A DNA stretch of 64,000 bases from Symploca sp. SIO3C6 (GTDB lineage: Bacteria; Cyanobacteriota; Cyanobacteriia; Cyanobacteriales; Coleofasciculaceae). The position numbers and the translations under genes were made by a program. Within the stretch, counting starts at the first letter, position 1, and every line of letters begins with the position of its first letter. Of the stretch, positions 8,499 through 17,014 are shown piece after piece. Under the pieces are notes generated by a model. That model searched no databases, had not been told where the DNA came from, and saw only the letters and a list, made by a program, of their open reading frames with translations. The stretch is from assembly GCA_010692425.1 (NCBI GenBank), contig JAAHHJ010000014.1, forward strand, positions 1 to 64,000, in the 5' to 3' direction.

Positions 8499-8927
8499 CT
8501 ATTCTCTAATCATCTGAGGATTAATCAAGGTAATATCAAACTCGTCAATTGACTCTCGCTCTAGGTAATAGGTAGCGCTTACTTGGGGGGCAAAGACAAT
8601 CTTGTCTTGATCCTCAAGAATGTGAGTTTTGATTTTGCGACCATTAACTAAGAGCCCATTGCAACTGGGCTTACCTTGGAGGTCTCCATCAATAATTTGG
8701 TAATAGTAACTACCGTCCTCGCGCCTACCCTTTTCAAGAGTCGCCTGTCGGCGGGATACAAATAGCGAAAACAATTGTATGTCACAGTTGGGACTTCTGC
8801 CGATGGAGTAGGTGGCGTCTTTTAAGGTGAAATGCCTGGAACCTTCATCGTCTTTAATTTTCAGTTTATGTGTTGGAACTGGTTGTACAACCATAGTAAA
8901 ATTGTGATATGGATTGCAATCGATCAA
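8499..8927 (-). CDS. FHA domain protein
   Basis: This protein of up to 142 aa is almost entirely one forkhead-associated domain. Visible landmarks are YSIGRSPNCDIQL (GR and S of the phosphothreonine pocket), FVSRRQATLEKG (SRRxA, the usual SRxHA region with Gln in place of His), the strand YYYQIIDGDLQGKPSCNGLLVNG and HILEDQDKIVF. FHA domains bind phosphothreonine peptides, so the protein probably reads Ser/Thr kinase signals. The ATG at 8894 is an alternative start giving 131 aa; neither start has a clear SD. It stands alone. Confidence 0.8.
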   Translation of the reverse strand: MIDCNPYHNFTMVVQPVPTHKLKIKDDEGSRHFTLKDATYSIGRSPNCDIQLFSLFVSRRQATLEKGRREDGSYYYQIIDGDLQGKPSCNGLLVNGRKIKTHILEDQDKIVFAPQVSATYYLERESIDEFDITLINPQMIRE

Positions 8928-9115
8928 TAAATAGAGCTTACTGGGATCTGAACTGGCATACTTTATTAACCAGTTGATTCAACTCCTGAAGATTGCACTC
9001 TTATAAGAAATTGTCAACTAGGTTTTCCACACTAAAAGCATGGGCGGGGTAGTTGACCCGCTTAACATATAAATCTGAGATTATTATACTACATTTGATA
9101 TTATGATATTAGCCA

Positions 9116-10339
9116 TTAAGTGATGATTTCTCTAATCTCTTGTGCCGTAGCTGGTGCTAGCAAGACTCCGTTACGATAATGACCTGTAGCCACCACGACA
9201 TTGCTGTAACCAGTCAGTTTTGTGATAATTGGTGCAGAGTGTCCTTCTGGTCGTGGACGCTTGCCTGACCAAGTTCTAATAACCTTTGCTTCAGCTATTG
9301 CTGGACAGAAACTGATAGCTTGTTGTTTCATATTCTCGAGCAAAATTGGTTCTGCGACTACATCACCAACATTATTAGGAAATTCAACAGTAGCACCTAC
9401 CCAATATTCCCCCTTTCCTAATGGCACAATCTGAATATCATTACCATTAATCACTGGCTGAAAATCCCTAGAGCCAATTGGATTTTCCAGGCGTAGTTGT
9501 AAAGCTTGCCCTAAAACAGGTTTAATCGTTAGGGGTAAAACTGTTGGAATTTGCCTTGCCTTGTTAGGGTTATTGCTAATAAACACTCCCGTGTTCTTTT
9601 GTTCCTGTTTAGGGGAAAATATCGTAGAAGTAGCAGAAGTTTCATCAATGACTTTTTGGGCTTGTGCTTGTAGTAAGGTAATTAGTTGAGATGAGCCGAC
9701 TCCTGCAGCAATAACCAGCCAATCTATTTCTAGTTTCCCTTCATAAGTGTAAATTTGCTGGCAAGTATTTAAATTTAAATTGTCTGAAAAGGTTGAGGAA
9801 ACTCCCTCAACAGCATAACCAAACTTAAAATTAACCCCATTGAGAGTAGCCGCAGCTACCAAGGTTTTGGTGAGAGCTGTTGGCTCAATTTGACCATCTT
9901 GGGGGGAATAAATAGCAGCGATAATTTTGTCGATACTCAATTGAGGGCAGTAGGATCTAATTTGAGTATCATCCCAAATTTCTAAATGCCAGCCTTGTGA
10001 GTGGCGAGTTTTTGCTAGCTTTTCCCAAGAATCTAAGTCTTCTCCAGGAAAAATTAGCTTTACTATACCGTTGCGGTTATAAGGAATTTGATGCCCGGTG
10101 AGTGCTTCCAATTCAGGAATGAGGGTTTGGTAGCGCTGAATGCTTGCTTGCCGCAATTGCCACGCCCTACCTTTTACTTTCTTACTAATCACACCCATTA
10201 GAATACCTAGAGCAGCACCAGTCGCTCCTTGGGCCGGAGGTTGCTGATCTATTACTGTAATTTTGAGACCAGTTACTAAACTCAGTTCATAAGCGATCGC
10301 TGCTCCAATAATACCGCATCCAATAACTAGAACTCGCAT
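9116..10339 (-). CDS. FAD-dependent D-amino acid/glycine oxidase-like oxidoreductase
   Basis: The chosen ATG 10339 has GAGGAG 8 bases upstream and gives 407 aa beginning MRVLVIGCGIIGAAIAYELS, a clean Rossmann GxGxxG FAD site. A frame extension to 10372 lacks such support. Other marks are the ATGAALGILMG segment, a C-terminal RTWSGKRPRPEGHSAPI that resembles the glycine oxidase R-x-G-x-R substrate region, and the late FAD loop VVATGHYRNGVLLAPATAQE, with GHYRNG typical of ThiO-like enzymes. ThiO makes iminoglycine for the thiazole of thiamine. A TenA-like gene lies 1.8 kb away, which fits loosely with thiamine metabolism. A broader D-amino acid oxidase role cannot be excluded. Confidence 0.75.
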   Translation of the reverse strand: MRVLVIGCGIIGAAIAYELSLVTGLKITVIDQQPPAQGATGAALGILMGVISKKVKGRAWQLRQASIQRYQTLIPELEALTGHQIPYNRNGIVKLIFPGEDLDSWEKLAKTRHSQGWHLEIWDDTQIRSYCPQLSIDKIIAAIYSPQDGQIEPTALTKTLVAAATLNGVNFKFGYAVEGVSSTFSDNLNLNTCQQIYTYEGKLEIDWLVIAAGVGSSQLITLLQAQAQKVIDETSATSTIFSPKQEQKNTGVFISNNPNKARQIPTVLPLTIKPVLGQALQLRLENPIGSRDFQPVINGNDIQIVPLGKGEYWVGATVEFPNNVGDVVAEPILLENMKQQAISFCPAIAEAKVIRTWSGKRPRPEGHSAPIITKLTGYSNVVVATGHYRNGVLLAPATAQEIREIIT

Positions 10340-10389
10340 AATCGAACTCCTCTGTGGAAATGATGATGCCACTCAAACGGTAGATGCAC

Positions 10390-10422
10390 ACCCCACTCGG
10401 CAATTTGGGATTTGAGTGGGGT
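10390..10422. terminator. Hairpin between the flavoprotein and parR-like genes
   Basis: ACCCCACTC (10390-10398) pairs with GAGTGGGGT (10414-10422) around a 15-base loop. A weak T-run (AGTTTTTA) follows on the plus strand only, while the flanking genes both read minus. The hairpin may therefore stabilise or attenuate the parR-like mRNA rather than be a classical terminator. Confidence 0.4.
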
Positions 10423-10427
10423 AGTTT

Positions 10428-10907
10428 TTAAAAATCTTCCAACAAAGGACTCAGGCGATTTAGCAAAGGATCTGCATCTTGAGTAGTATCAGGAATCAGT
10501 GTTTGTAGCTCTGATTCCAACTGTGGAGGTTGTTGATGAGGTTCAAGGTACTGTTGTTGATTAACGATCACACTTAGTTGGGATATTTGTTGAGTTAGTA
10601 GATGCAGCTGACGTTCTATTGCTTCTAGGCGACTCGATTCTTTATTAAACAAGCGTCGCTCCAACTCAGCAAGTTGACGCTGCACTTCGGTGGCTTGCTG
10701 CTCAATTGCCTCCTTTCTAGGGTTAGGCTTTAAGGCTTCAGGCACGCATAAAAATTGCCACAGTGCTTCCTTACAGAGTTCGCTAAAACTTTTGTGCGCT
10801 TGTTTGCTCAATTCAGTTTCCACAACCTCCAACAAGCATTGATCTGCAACCTCTTGATCAAAGATTACCGATTTCTTGTTCTTATTCTTATTTAACCCAA
10901 AGAACAT
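10428..10907 (-). CDS. ParR-like partner of the ParM-like protein
   Basis: This 159 aa protein starts at ATG 10907, which overlaps the TGA of the ParM-like gene as ATGA, so the two are translationally coupled. Residues about 14-55 (SVIFDQEVADQCLLEVVETE, then HKSFSELCKEALWQFL) are compatible with a ribbon-helix-helix DNA-binding domain. Residues about 65-125 are a strongly heptad-like coiled coil (QQATEVQRQLAELERRLF and LEAIERQLHLLTQQISQL). The acidic tail ends LLNRLSPLLEDF, and the end of ParR is where it caps actin-like filaments. Identification as ParR rests on position and architecture rather than on sequence identity. Confidence 0.55.
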   Translation of the reverse strand: MFFGLNKNKNKKSVIFDQEVADQCLLEVVETELSKQAHKSFSELCKEALWQFLCVPEALKPNPRKEAIEQQATEVQRQLAELERRLFNKESSRLEAIERQLHLLTQQISQLSVIVNQQQYLEPHQQPPQLESELQTLIPDTTQDADPLLNRLSPLLEDF

Positions 10908-12088
10908 CAGTTTCCAGTTTTGGCGGCGCGATTAGCTAATGCTCTTAACATAGCCTCTCCATAAATATACTGCCCTAAGGCATTAGCTTGCCGGGAAGGT
11001 GCGGCTAAGTGAGCATTAATTTTGGCATCTTTGAGCAGATGTTGGATTTCTTCCCAGAAGAATTCTCCTCCTCCTCCGGTAAGAATCACATCTGTTACTC
11101 GTTCTGGCAGCCAGGCTAGCACACGGCTACAGATTTCACGAGAAAAACTTTCTTTTAAATTAGGCAGAAAATCGTCTAGATTAGTTGGTTGAGTTACACC
11201 CTTGGGGCGATAGAAACGCTCACCCCTTGGTTTATGAACTGCTGAAATCAGAGATAGGGATTGACTGTTAGCTCCCTCAATCTGAGAGGCAACTTGCTCA
11301 TAAAACTGGCTCATAGCAAAGGCTTCACTCTTAGAAGCTCCCCGTGCAAACCGGAAGCTATCTACCATTAGACAGTCTGTGGTTTGATGTCCAATATCTA
11401 CAATCGCCACTGATAATTTAGTAAAATCTGGAGTCACGCCCTTATTGGCTTGGGCTTCACTCCAGAGCAGAGAGCCATAACCTTCTGGCATTACCCACAC
11501 CTTAGTAAAGTTAATGGAAGTGGGCTCGCCTCGATAGTTCATAAAGTGAGGACCACTCAGAAGGCTAATAATTTGTTGTTTTTCTCGCTCAAATTGCTCT
11601 TGGGAAAGGTAAGGCAAACCCAAGACAACTGAGGCATCATCCTTGATACCGAAGTATCCTGCACAGGCTAAAACTTTAGCCAGTGCATCCTCAACTTTGG
11701 ATTGACCTAAGCCCAGATTCGCTCCAAAGTCGGCTGCTAATTGACCAAAAGCATAACCAATACCTCGATATTCTAGCCACATATCTAATAGGGGTTCAGT
11801 AGCACGAGCCTCAAAAATGCCTCCACGAGCTTGTTCCATCGATAAATGTTTGACATTGGCTGGCATAATAACGACATGACTAGGTTCGCGCGTGACACAA
11901 GTTTTTGTGGCAGTTCGACCTAAATCTACACTGATAATTGATTTCATAGAATTGGTGCCGAGATTGCTATTAACTGGATTAGTTGCCGATTTAATCTTAT
12001 TCATCGGCGTAGCAGCATTCATCGGCGTAGCAGCATTCATTGGCATAGCAGCATTGATTGGTGTAGCGGCTGACTTTTGACCTGTCAT
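10907..12088 (-). CDS. ParM/StbA-like actin-family ATPase
   Basis: The ATG at 12088 is chosen because AGGAG lies 5 bases upstream; it gives 393 aa. The first ~45 residues are a low-complexity tail with tandem MNAATP units. The actin-like ATPase starts at MKSIISVDLGRTATKTC (phosphate 1 loop) and shows VAIVDIGHQTTDCLM (phosphate 2) and TDVILTGGGGEFFWEEI (adenosine loop), the order seen in ParM/StbA plasmid segregation proteins. ParM polymerises with ATP and pushes ParR-bound DNA apart. Here the pair lies among apparently chromosomal genes, so it may be a captured plasmid cassette or have another filament-based job. No obvious parC-type iteron array is visible next to it. Confidence 0.7.
   Translation of the reverse strand: MTGQKSAATPINAAMPMNAATPMNAATPMNKIKSATNPVNSNLGTNSMKSIISVDLGRTATKTCVTREPSHVVIMPANVKHLSMEQARGGIFEARATEPLLDMWLEYRGIGYAFGQLAADFGANLGLGQSKVEDALAKVLACAGYFGIKDDASVVLGLPYLSQEQFEREKQQIISLLSGPHFMNYRGEPTSINFTKVWVMPEGYGSLLWSEAQANKGVTPDFTKLSVAIVDIGHQTTDCLMVDSFRFARGASKSEAFAMSQFYEQVASQIEGANSQSLSLISAVHKPRGERFYRPKGVTQPTNLDDFLPNLKESFSREICSRVLAWLPERVTDVILTGGGGEFFWEEIQHLLKDAKINAHLAAPSRQANALGQYIYGEAMLRALANRAAKTGN
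12000..12070 (-). repeat. In-frame 18 bp tandem repeat in the ParM-like gene
   Basis: About four imperfect copies of an 18 bp unit, on the minus strand ATGAATGCTGCTACGCCG, encode MNAATP repeats in the N-terminal tail. The two central copies differ by no base that I can see, indicating recent slippage. Confidence 0.7.
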
Positions 12089-12154
12089 ATACACTCCTAA
12101 ATATTTTGCTCAGCTTTAAAAGCTATCATGCTCATACTACCGAAGAAATTAGCA

Positions 12155-12781
12155 ATGTCCTTAACCTGTAACCAACTCCTGCATAAGCATGCTCAAGTGT
12201 GGCGTGAGGCAACGGTACATCCTTTCCTTGAGCAGTGTAAGTTAGGAACGGTTCAACCTGAGCAATTTAACACCTGGCTTTCACAGGATTACCTCTTCGT
12301 TATTGATTTTACGCGTATGGTGGCGCGGCTGTTAGCAGTAGCTCCCCTAAAGCATTTTGATGTAATTCTAAGTGGCTTGGGCGCACTTGGCGACGAACTC
12401 AATTGGTTTGAAGTCAAAGCGGCTGAGCGCTCTCTGGCTTTAAATATCGGCAAACAGCTAACTTGCCAAATATACTGCGATTTCATGTATTCTCTGGCTG
12501 CCATGCCCTATCCAGTCCAGGCTACCGCCTTCTGGGCAATTGAGTTTGCTTACAATCAAGGTTGGCAAATGCCTGGTACTATGCCTGAGCCCTACACTGA
12601 ATTTGCTGCTCGCTGGGGCAATCCTGGCTTTACAGAATACGTTAAACTCCTAGAAAAGCAAGCCGATGAAGTATTGCAAGATGCCTCAGTAACGATTGAA
12701 CATCAGGCAGAAGAAGCCTTTGTGAAGGTGGCAAAATTGGAGAAGGATTTTTGGCAGATGGCTTTTTATGCCGCGCAGTAG
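12155..12781 (+). CDS. TenA family (TENA/THI-4) protein
   Basis: This 208 aa protein starts at ATG 12155; an earlier in-frame ATG at 12128 would add nine residues. The all-helical TenA pattern is visible: an N-terminal helix with HPFLEQCKLGTVQPEQFNTWLSQDYLF, a central acidic GLGALGDELNWFEVKAAE and the C-terminal EFAYNQGWQ and EEAFVKVAKLEKDFWQMAF segment. The catalytic Cys found in thiaminase II-type TenA (TenA_C) is not seen in the DFMYSLAAMPYPVQATAFWA segment. This fits the TenA_E or a divergent subgroup and a salvage role on pyrimidine precursors of thiamine. It is divergent from the parM-like gene and followed after about 20 bp by a hydrolase, probably co-transcribed. Confidence 0.75.
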   Translation: MSLTCNQLLHKHAQVWREATVHPFLEQCKLGTVQPEQFNTWLSQDYLFVIDFTRMVARLLAVAPLKHFDVILSGLGALGDELNWFEVKAAERSLALNIGKQLTCQIYCDFMYSLAAMPYPVQATAFWAIEFAYNQGWQMPGTMPEPYTEFAARWGNPGFTEYVKLLEKQADEVLQDASVTIEHQAEEAFVKVAKLEKDFWQMAFYAAQ

Positions 12782-12800
12782 ATAATTCTGAGGTGTGCTT

Positions 12801-13691
12801 TTGAAATTTAATAATTTTCTACCGCCCGAAGTTGCTCACTTAACTGAGTCCACATCTATTGCTCTGGCTCAAAATATTAAGCAAACTTCTATTAATACTC
12901 CCCTGAGCCAACAGCCAATTGCCACAACGTATGTAAATCAGGGCAGTGGTGGTACACCGATCTTATTGTTGCATGGCTTTGATAGTTCTGTGCTAGAGTT
13001 TCGTCGCCTGTTGCCAGCGCTGGCTGCTGAGAATCAAACCTGGGCAGTTGATTTACTCGGCTTTGGCTTTACCGAAAGATTAACGGGAATTCCCTTCAGT
13101 GCAGCTGATATTAAAACTCATCTCTACCACTTCTGGAAAACTCTAATCAATGAGCCAGTAATTTTGGTTGGTGCTTCCATGGGAGGAGCAGCAGCAATTG
13201 ACTTTACACTGGATTATCCGCAATCTATCAAAAAGCTGGTGCTGCTTGATAGCGCTGGCTATACTATGGGAGCAACAATCGGCAAATATTTGTTTTGGCC
13301 TTTAGATTATCTAGCTGTAGAATTTTTGCGTCTCCCCAAAGTGCGGGAAAACATTAGTAAAAATGCTTATTATAATCAGAGTTTTGTTACTGCTGATGCT
13401 CTCTTATGCACAGCTTTACATCTGAAATTACCAGATTGGCATCGAGCCCTGAAAGCTTTTACCAAAAGCGGTGGTTACAGATCTTTTCGTCAGCAGTTGT
13501 CGGAAATTAACCAGCCGACACTAATTGTTTGGGGGGAATCTGACCAGATTTTAGGTACAGGTGATGCTGATAAATTTAAAAGTGCGATCGCTAACTCTCA
13601 GCTTATCTGGATTGCAGATTGCGGACATGTCCCTCACCTTGAACAACCACAAATTACTGCTAAGCATATTCTTGATTACCGAGATTATTAG
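12801..13691 (+). CDS. Alpha/beta hydrolase
   Basis: About 296 aa. The TTG at 12801 is preferred to the in-frame GTG at 12795, because GAGG at 12790-12793 then has a 7-base spacing. The fold is a typical single-domain alpha/beta hydrolase: oxyanion segment LLLHGFDSSVLEF, nucleophile elbow VGASMGGAAAI (Ser), acid in LIVWGESDQILG and catalytic His in ADCGHVPHLEQP. The lid region (about 160-210) is specific to the subgroup, so the substrate cannot be told. It follows the TenA-like gene closely on the same strand. Confidence 0.75.
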   Translation: MKFNNFLPPEVAHLTESTSIALAQNIKQTSINTPLSQQPIATTYVNQGSGGTPILLLHGFDSSVLEFRRLLPALAAENQTWAVDLLGFGFTERLTGIPFSAADIKTHLYHFWKTLINEPVILVGASMGGAAAIDFTLDYPQSIKKLVLLDSAGYTMGATIGKYLFWPLDYLAVEFLRLPKVRENISKNAYYNQSFVTADALLCTALHLKLPDWHRALKAFTKSGGYRSFRQQLSEINQPTLIVWGESDQILGTGDADKFKSAIANSQLIWIADCGHVPHLEQPQITAKHILDYRDY

Positions 13692-13848
13692 ATATTGTTG
13701 ATTGTTCATTAAGGGTTGTTCATAGTTCATTGTTGATTGTTCATTGGAAAATTATTCCACAACTGTCGGATACTAACCCCATGTTTGCGCAGCATGTGCG
13801 TAGCGCGTACCATGAACTATGAACTATGAATCATGAACTATGAACAAA
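13692..13848. repeat. Inverted arrays of TTCAT/ATGAA-type tandem units
   Basis: The left part carries TTGTTCATAGTTCATTG-type units and the right part the complementary ATGAACTATGAACTATGAAT-type units, so the region can fold into a long imperfect stem. The last unit contains the ATG of the following gene (13840). A similar pair of inverted arrays lies at 56991-57104. Confidence 0.65.
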
Positions 13849-15786
13849 AAAATATTAATTCATTCCTTTTTATTATTAAGTTTATACTTGTCAGTTTTAG
13901 CACCAGCAGGAGCTATTTTTGCCTCAACTGAAAGTACAGGCAAGGCTCCGGTAATGGTTGATGGCACAGTTATTTTGCAGGTGGCGGATTCAGGGGAATT
14001 TACAGCTGTCCAGAGAGCCAATTTCATTAATTCTGCCTTAGAGAAGAAAGTGCAATCTGGTCAACCGATTCAAGTTGAAATTGCTCAGCAGGATGGACAA
14101 ATAACTCTACGAGCTAATAACCGCTATTTGTTGACAGTTACTAAGGCAGATGTTGCACTGGATTTTGGTAGACAAGAACAAGCTGAAATTTGGCAGCAGG
14201 AAATTCAAGAAAGTCTGGACAAGGCTAGACGAGAACGCACCCCGGCTTACATTGGTGAGGCTTTGAGGCTTAGTATTGGGGTTATTGGTATTGCGATCGC
14301 AATACATTGGGGATTAAGTTTATTCTGTCGCCGTCTTTCTCGCCAACGTAGTAAACGTTTAGGTAGTAATAGTGCCTCTAATTCCTCTACAACTCGACCG
14401 AAGCAACAATTTTGGTTCCTAGGATTGAGTTTATTGCTTTTGGGGATGTGGGGAGCAGTGGGATTTTATTTGAGTGAACTTTTCCCTTTAACTAGAATTT
14501 GGCGTTACAGGTTGACAGCCAGTTTTACTAAACAGACGTTTGAATTAGGCTCTAATAGTTATTCAATTCTGGATTTCTTATTTTTACTGGTATTATCTGC
14601 TGGAGTTTGGGTTTTAATCAGAGGCTTTACCCAGATTCTCAAATCTCGTTTGCTACAGCTTACAGGAGTAGACCGAGGTATACAGGATACTGTAGCACTT
14701 TTAGTTCAATACGCCCTAACTTTTCTAGCTTTATTGATTCTATTGCCAATTTGGGGCGTGGATGTCAGCTCTCTGGCAATTTTAGCTAGCCTGTTGGGAG
14801 TGGGAATTGGCTTTGGTCTACAAAATATTGCCAATAATTTTATTAGTGGTTTAATTATTACTTTTGAGAGACCAATTCAGGCAGGTGATTTTATTCAGGT
14901 GGGGGAGTTATTAGGTACTGTTGAACGCATTGGTACTCGCAGTACTGAAATTTCTACTTTAGACCAAGTTAAGATTATTGTACCTAATTCTCGCTTTTTG
15001 GAAAGTGAAGTAGTTAACTGGAGTCATGGTAATCCGGTTTCTCGGATGCGAGTGCCTGTAGGGGTGGCTTATGGTTCTAATATCAAACTGGTACGTCAAG
15101 CTCTTTTAGAAGCGGCGAAAAGTCATCCTGATGTTTTACACCATCCCTCACCTCAAGTGTGGTTGCAGGAGTTTGGCGACAATTCTATTAACTTTGACCT
15201 CTTGGTGTGGATATGTGAACCTCCTAAACAGTTTAAACTCAAGAGTGATCTGAATTATCGCATTCAAGCTAGCCTGGAAAAACATGGATTAGAAATTCCT
15301 TTTCCGCAGCGGGATTTGCATGTAAAGTCGCCTCAAATTGAACAGCTGACGGCTAAAATTGACCGCTGGTTAGAGCTTCAAACTCCGGCACCAGTTAGAC
15401 TGTATTATCCTAATGGTTCCCAAGCAATTAATCATTACCAAGATACGCTGGTAAAATCGATTGAAGCAGAATCACCAAACTCTGATTTAGATCTACTTAC
15501 TGAAGAAATCGATTTAGATAGTCTGATTGCTCAGATGCGAAGTGCTGAGGGGTTGCAAATTAAGGATCGTCGCTATGGTTTAAAGACTTTTCGTAATTGC
15601 TTTGTGGGTTCTGAGGCAGTCAAATGGTTTATGCTTACTCAAAAAGCGACACAAATAGCGGCAATTCAGATTGGGCAACTACTGATTGATAGAGGTATAG
15701 TTCATCATGTTTTAGATGAGCATGGTTTTAAGGATGAGTTTCTTTTTTATCGTTTCTATATGGATGAAGTAATAAGTAATAAGTAA
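13840..15786 (+). CDS. MscS family mechanosensitive channel with C-terminal DEP domain
   Basis: This 648 aa protein has an N-terminal signal peptide (about 1-28), a periplasmic stretch, a transmembrane helix near 145-165 and two more before the MscS core (about 275-450). The core has the pore helix and beta domain: LLGVGIGFGLQNIANNFISG and ITFERPIQAGDFIQVGELLG. The C-terminus (about 560-645, with YGLKTFRNCFVGSEAVKWFM and LFYRFY) is a DEP domain, a membrane-targeting module rarely joined to channels. The channel is expected to gate on membrane tension during osmotic downshift. Both ends are repeat-derived: the ATG lies in an ATGAACT array, and the last residues ISNK and the stop lie in an AATAAGT array, so the true C-terminus may once have differed. 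Confidence 0.85.
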   Translation: MNKKILIHSFLLLSLYLSVLAPAGAIFASTESTGKAPVMVDGTVILQVADSGEFTAVQRANFINSALEKKVQSGQPIQVEIAQQDGQITLRANNRYLLTVTKADVALDFGRQEQAEIWQQEIQESLDKARRERTPAYIGEALRLSIGVIGIAIAIHWGLSLFCRRLSRQRSKRLGSNSASNSSTTRPKQQFWFLGLSLLLLGMWGAVGFYLSELFPLTRIWRYRLTASFTKQTFELGSNSYSILDFLFLLVLSAGVWVLIRGFTQILKSRLLQLTGVDRGIQDTVALLVQYALTFLALLILLPIWGVDVSSLAILASLLGVGIGFGLQNIANNFISGLIITFERPIQAGDFIQVGELLGTVERIGTRSTEISTLDQVKIIVPNSRFLESEVVNWSHGNPVSRMRVPVGVAYGSNIKLVRQALLEAAKSHPDVLHHPSPQVWLQEFGDNSINFDLLVWICEPPKQFKLKSDLNYRIQASLEKHGLEIPFPQRDLHVKSPQIEQLTAKIDRWLELQTPAPVRLYYPNGSQAINHYQDTLVKSIEAESPNSDLDLLTEEIDLDSLIAQMRSAEGLQIKDRRYGLKTFRNCFVGSEAVKWFMLTQKATQIAAIQIGQLLIDRGIVHHVLDEHGFKDEFLFYRFYMDEVISNK

Positions 15787-15840
15787 TAAGTAATAAGTAA
15801 TAAGTAATAAGTAATAAGTAATAAGTAATAAGTAATAAGT
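15768..15840 (+). repeat. Heptamer tandem array (AATAAGT)n
   Basis: About ten uninterrupted copies of AATAAGT. They encode the last residues and the stop of the MscS gene and run straight into dispersed repeat copy B, whose first bases they replace. Related arrays of the reverse complement lie at 32048-32080, 47016-47061 and 63949-63976. Such heptamers are the STRR sequences known from filamentous cyanobacteria. Confidence 0.85.
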
Positions 15841-15940
15841 ACGTATTAAGGTTAGGACAAGCTAAATCGCTAGAACTTTGTCAAATTCACCCCTTCTGCC
15901 TTGGAGCCTTCTGCCCTGGAGCCTTGCCCGTAGCGCTATA
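15838..15940 (-). repeat. Dispersed TATAGC-ended repeat, copy B
   Basis: This copy is in the opposite orientation to copy A: ACGTATTAAGGTTAGGACAA first, then CCTTCTGCCTTGGAGCC-type units, then TAGCGCTATA. It lacks the first TATAGCAGT, which the adjoining heptamer array replaces. Its last four bases (TATA) are shared with the next element. Confidence 0.75.
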
Positions 15941-16031
15941 GCATTTCTCTTTCTTTGTGAGATGCACTTCATTTTCTTAACTGTTCCCTAAATTAAAGGA
16001 GTTTACCTCATCAAGCAAGAGAAATGCTATA
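15937..16031. repeat. 95 bp MITE-like element with perfect 15 bp inverted ends, copy 1
   Basis: TATAGCATTTCTCTT at the left end is the exact reverse complement of AAGAGAAATGCTATA at the right end. The interior (TGAGATGCACTTCATTTTCT, then TGTTCCCTAAA) matches the reverse complement of the element at 17015-17116. It has no ORF. Confidence 0.75.
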
Positions 16032-16058
16032 AGTAATAAGTCAATCAACTACTCTCTC

Positions 16059-16841
16059 TCAGTTATCCCAGGCGGGGCTGTTGTTAGGCGGATAGGGATA
16101 GCTGTTAGCTACTGTAGTCCACTCGCCAATGTCATGACGATCCCATTCGTGAATTATATCTGAGTATTCTTTGCAGGCATCAAAATCGAGTGACCCGTGT
16201 AACTTACGGATTGTGAGGTCTTGCGTTAGCTGCTCATAGCCTTTGCCAGTTTTGTAAATCATTGCGACAGTAGTGCGCACAAATCCTGAGTAAAGAGAGC
16301 CAGACTTGATCGAGATTACCCCTTGCTGTTTATAGTTGTCTTTTTGCTCCAGGCCTTTGTTTTCCATAGCCAATTGGGCAATTTTCTTGATTGAGGTGAC
16401 TATGGCATCTAACGTATCTTCTGAGACAATACTACTGAGCATATCAGTAACTTTATCAACTGCTGGCTTGAGGCTGAGGGAGGAAATTTCAGCTTCTTCG
16501 TATTGGCTGTCTGTCTCTAGCCAGAAGGGAGCACTCAAAAATGTATGCTCGTATTGCTCCCACTTCTCCTCATCGAATTCTGTATCACTCGGATTGAAGC
16601 CGCTCATTTGCCATATTTGTCTCTCAATGGTTGATGCCACTGATTCCCAACTGCCAAAATCAGCTAGGGGACCTAAATCAGGTAGATTACTTTCGTCCGT
16701 TGAGAAATAATGTCCGATGCCTTGATCTTCACTGAAGTTAGCGATGGGTGTTTTCTTGGGAAAGTTTCCCTTTGGCAGGGGAGCTAACCAATAAGCCATT
16801 CGGATGGCTCTATACCGTTTGAGCTGTTCTTTTGCATTCAT
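16059..16841 (-). CDS. Unknown protein, paralog 1 of a three-member family
   Basis: This 260 aa protein starts at ATG 16841. It is clearly homologous to the products at 17120-17920 and 18846-19622. Shared blocks in order are an N-terminal helix ending YWLAPLP, the acidic GHYFSTDESNLPDLGPLADF with GSWESVASTI, a GFNPSDTEFD block, a long helix with IVTSIKKIAQLAMENK, KDNYKQQGVIS, and SLDFDACKEYSD followed by HEWDRHDIGEW and a PPNNSPAWDN tail. No signal peptide, membrane span or known catalytic motif is seen. The only cysteine lies in DFDxCK, which is invariant in all three. I do not recognise the family with certainty. An acyl carrier protein gene lies within the cluster. Confidence 0.7.
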   Translation of the reverse strand: MNAKEQLKRYRAIRMAYWLAPLPKGNFPKKTPIANFSEDQGIGHYFSTDESNLPDLGPLADFGSWESVASTIERQIWQMSGFNPSDTEFDEEKWEQYEHTFLSAPFWLETDSQYEEAEISSLSLKPAVDKVTDMLSSIVSEDTLDAIVTSIKKIAQLAMENKGLEQKDNYKQQGVISIKSGSLYSGFVRTTVAMIYKTGKGYEQLTQDLTIRKLHGSLDFDACKEYSDIIHEWDRHDIGEWTTVANSYPYPPNNSPAWDN

Positions 16842-17014
16842 CTTAATTTCGGTTCTTTGATTTTTTTGAAGTAACAGGATTTAGAAAAAAAAGACTGGGG
16901 TTAGTAGTAATTAATTAACTAATTATTACTACAAAAAATCTGGTTTTAAAATGGTTTGTCGTAAGTTTTAAGTCATTTAAAAACTGGTTTGTTTAGAGTA
17001 ATACTTCTGCTATC

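Noticed and set aside
10428-12088. Plasmid replication region because of parMR-like genes
   Set aside because: No replication initiator, iterons or other plasmid genes are present, and the surroundings are housekeeping-type genes.
15768-15840. Possible CRISPR array because of regular repetition
   Set aside because: Units are 7 bp with no spacers and no cas genes nearby; these are heptamer tandem repeats.
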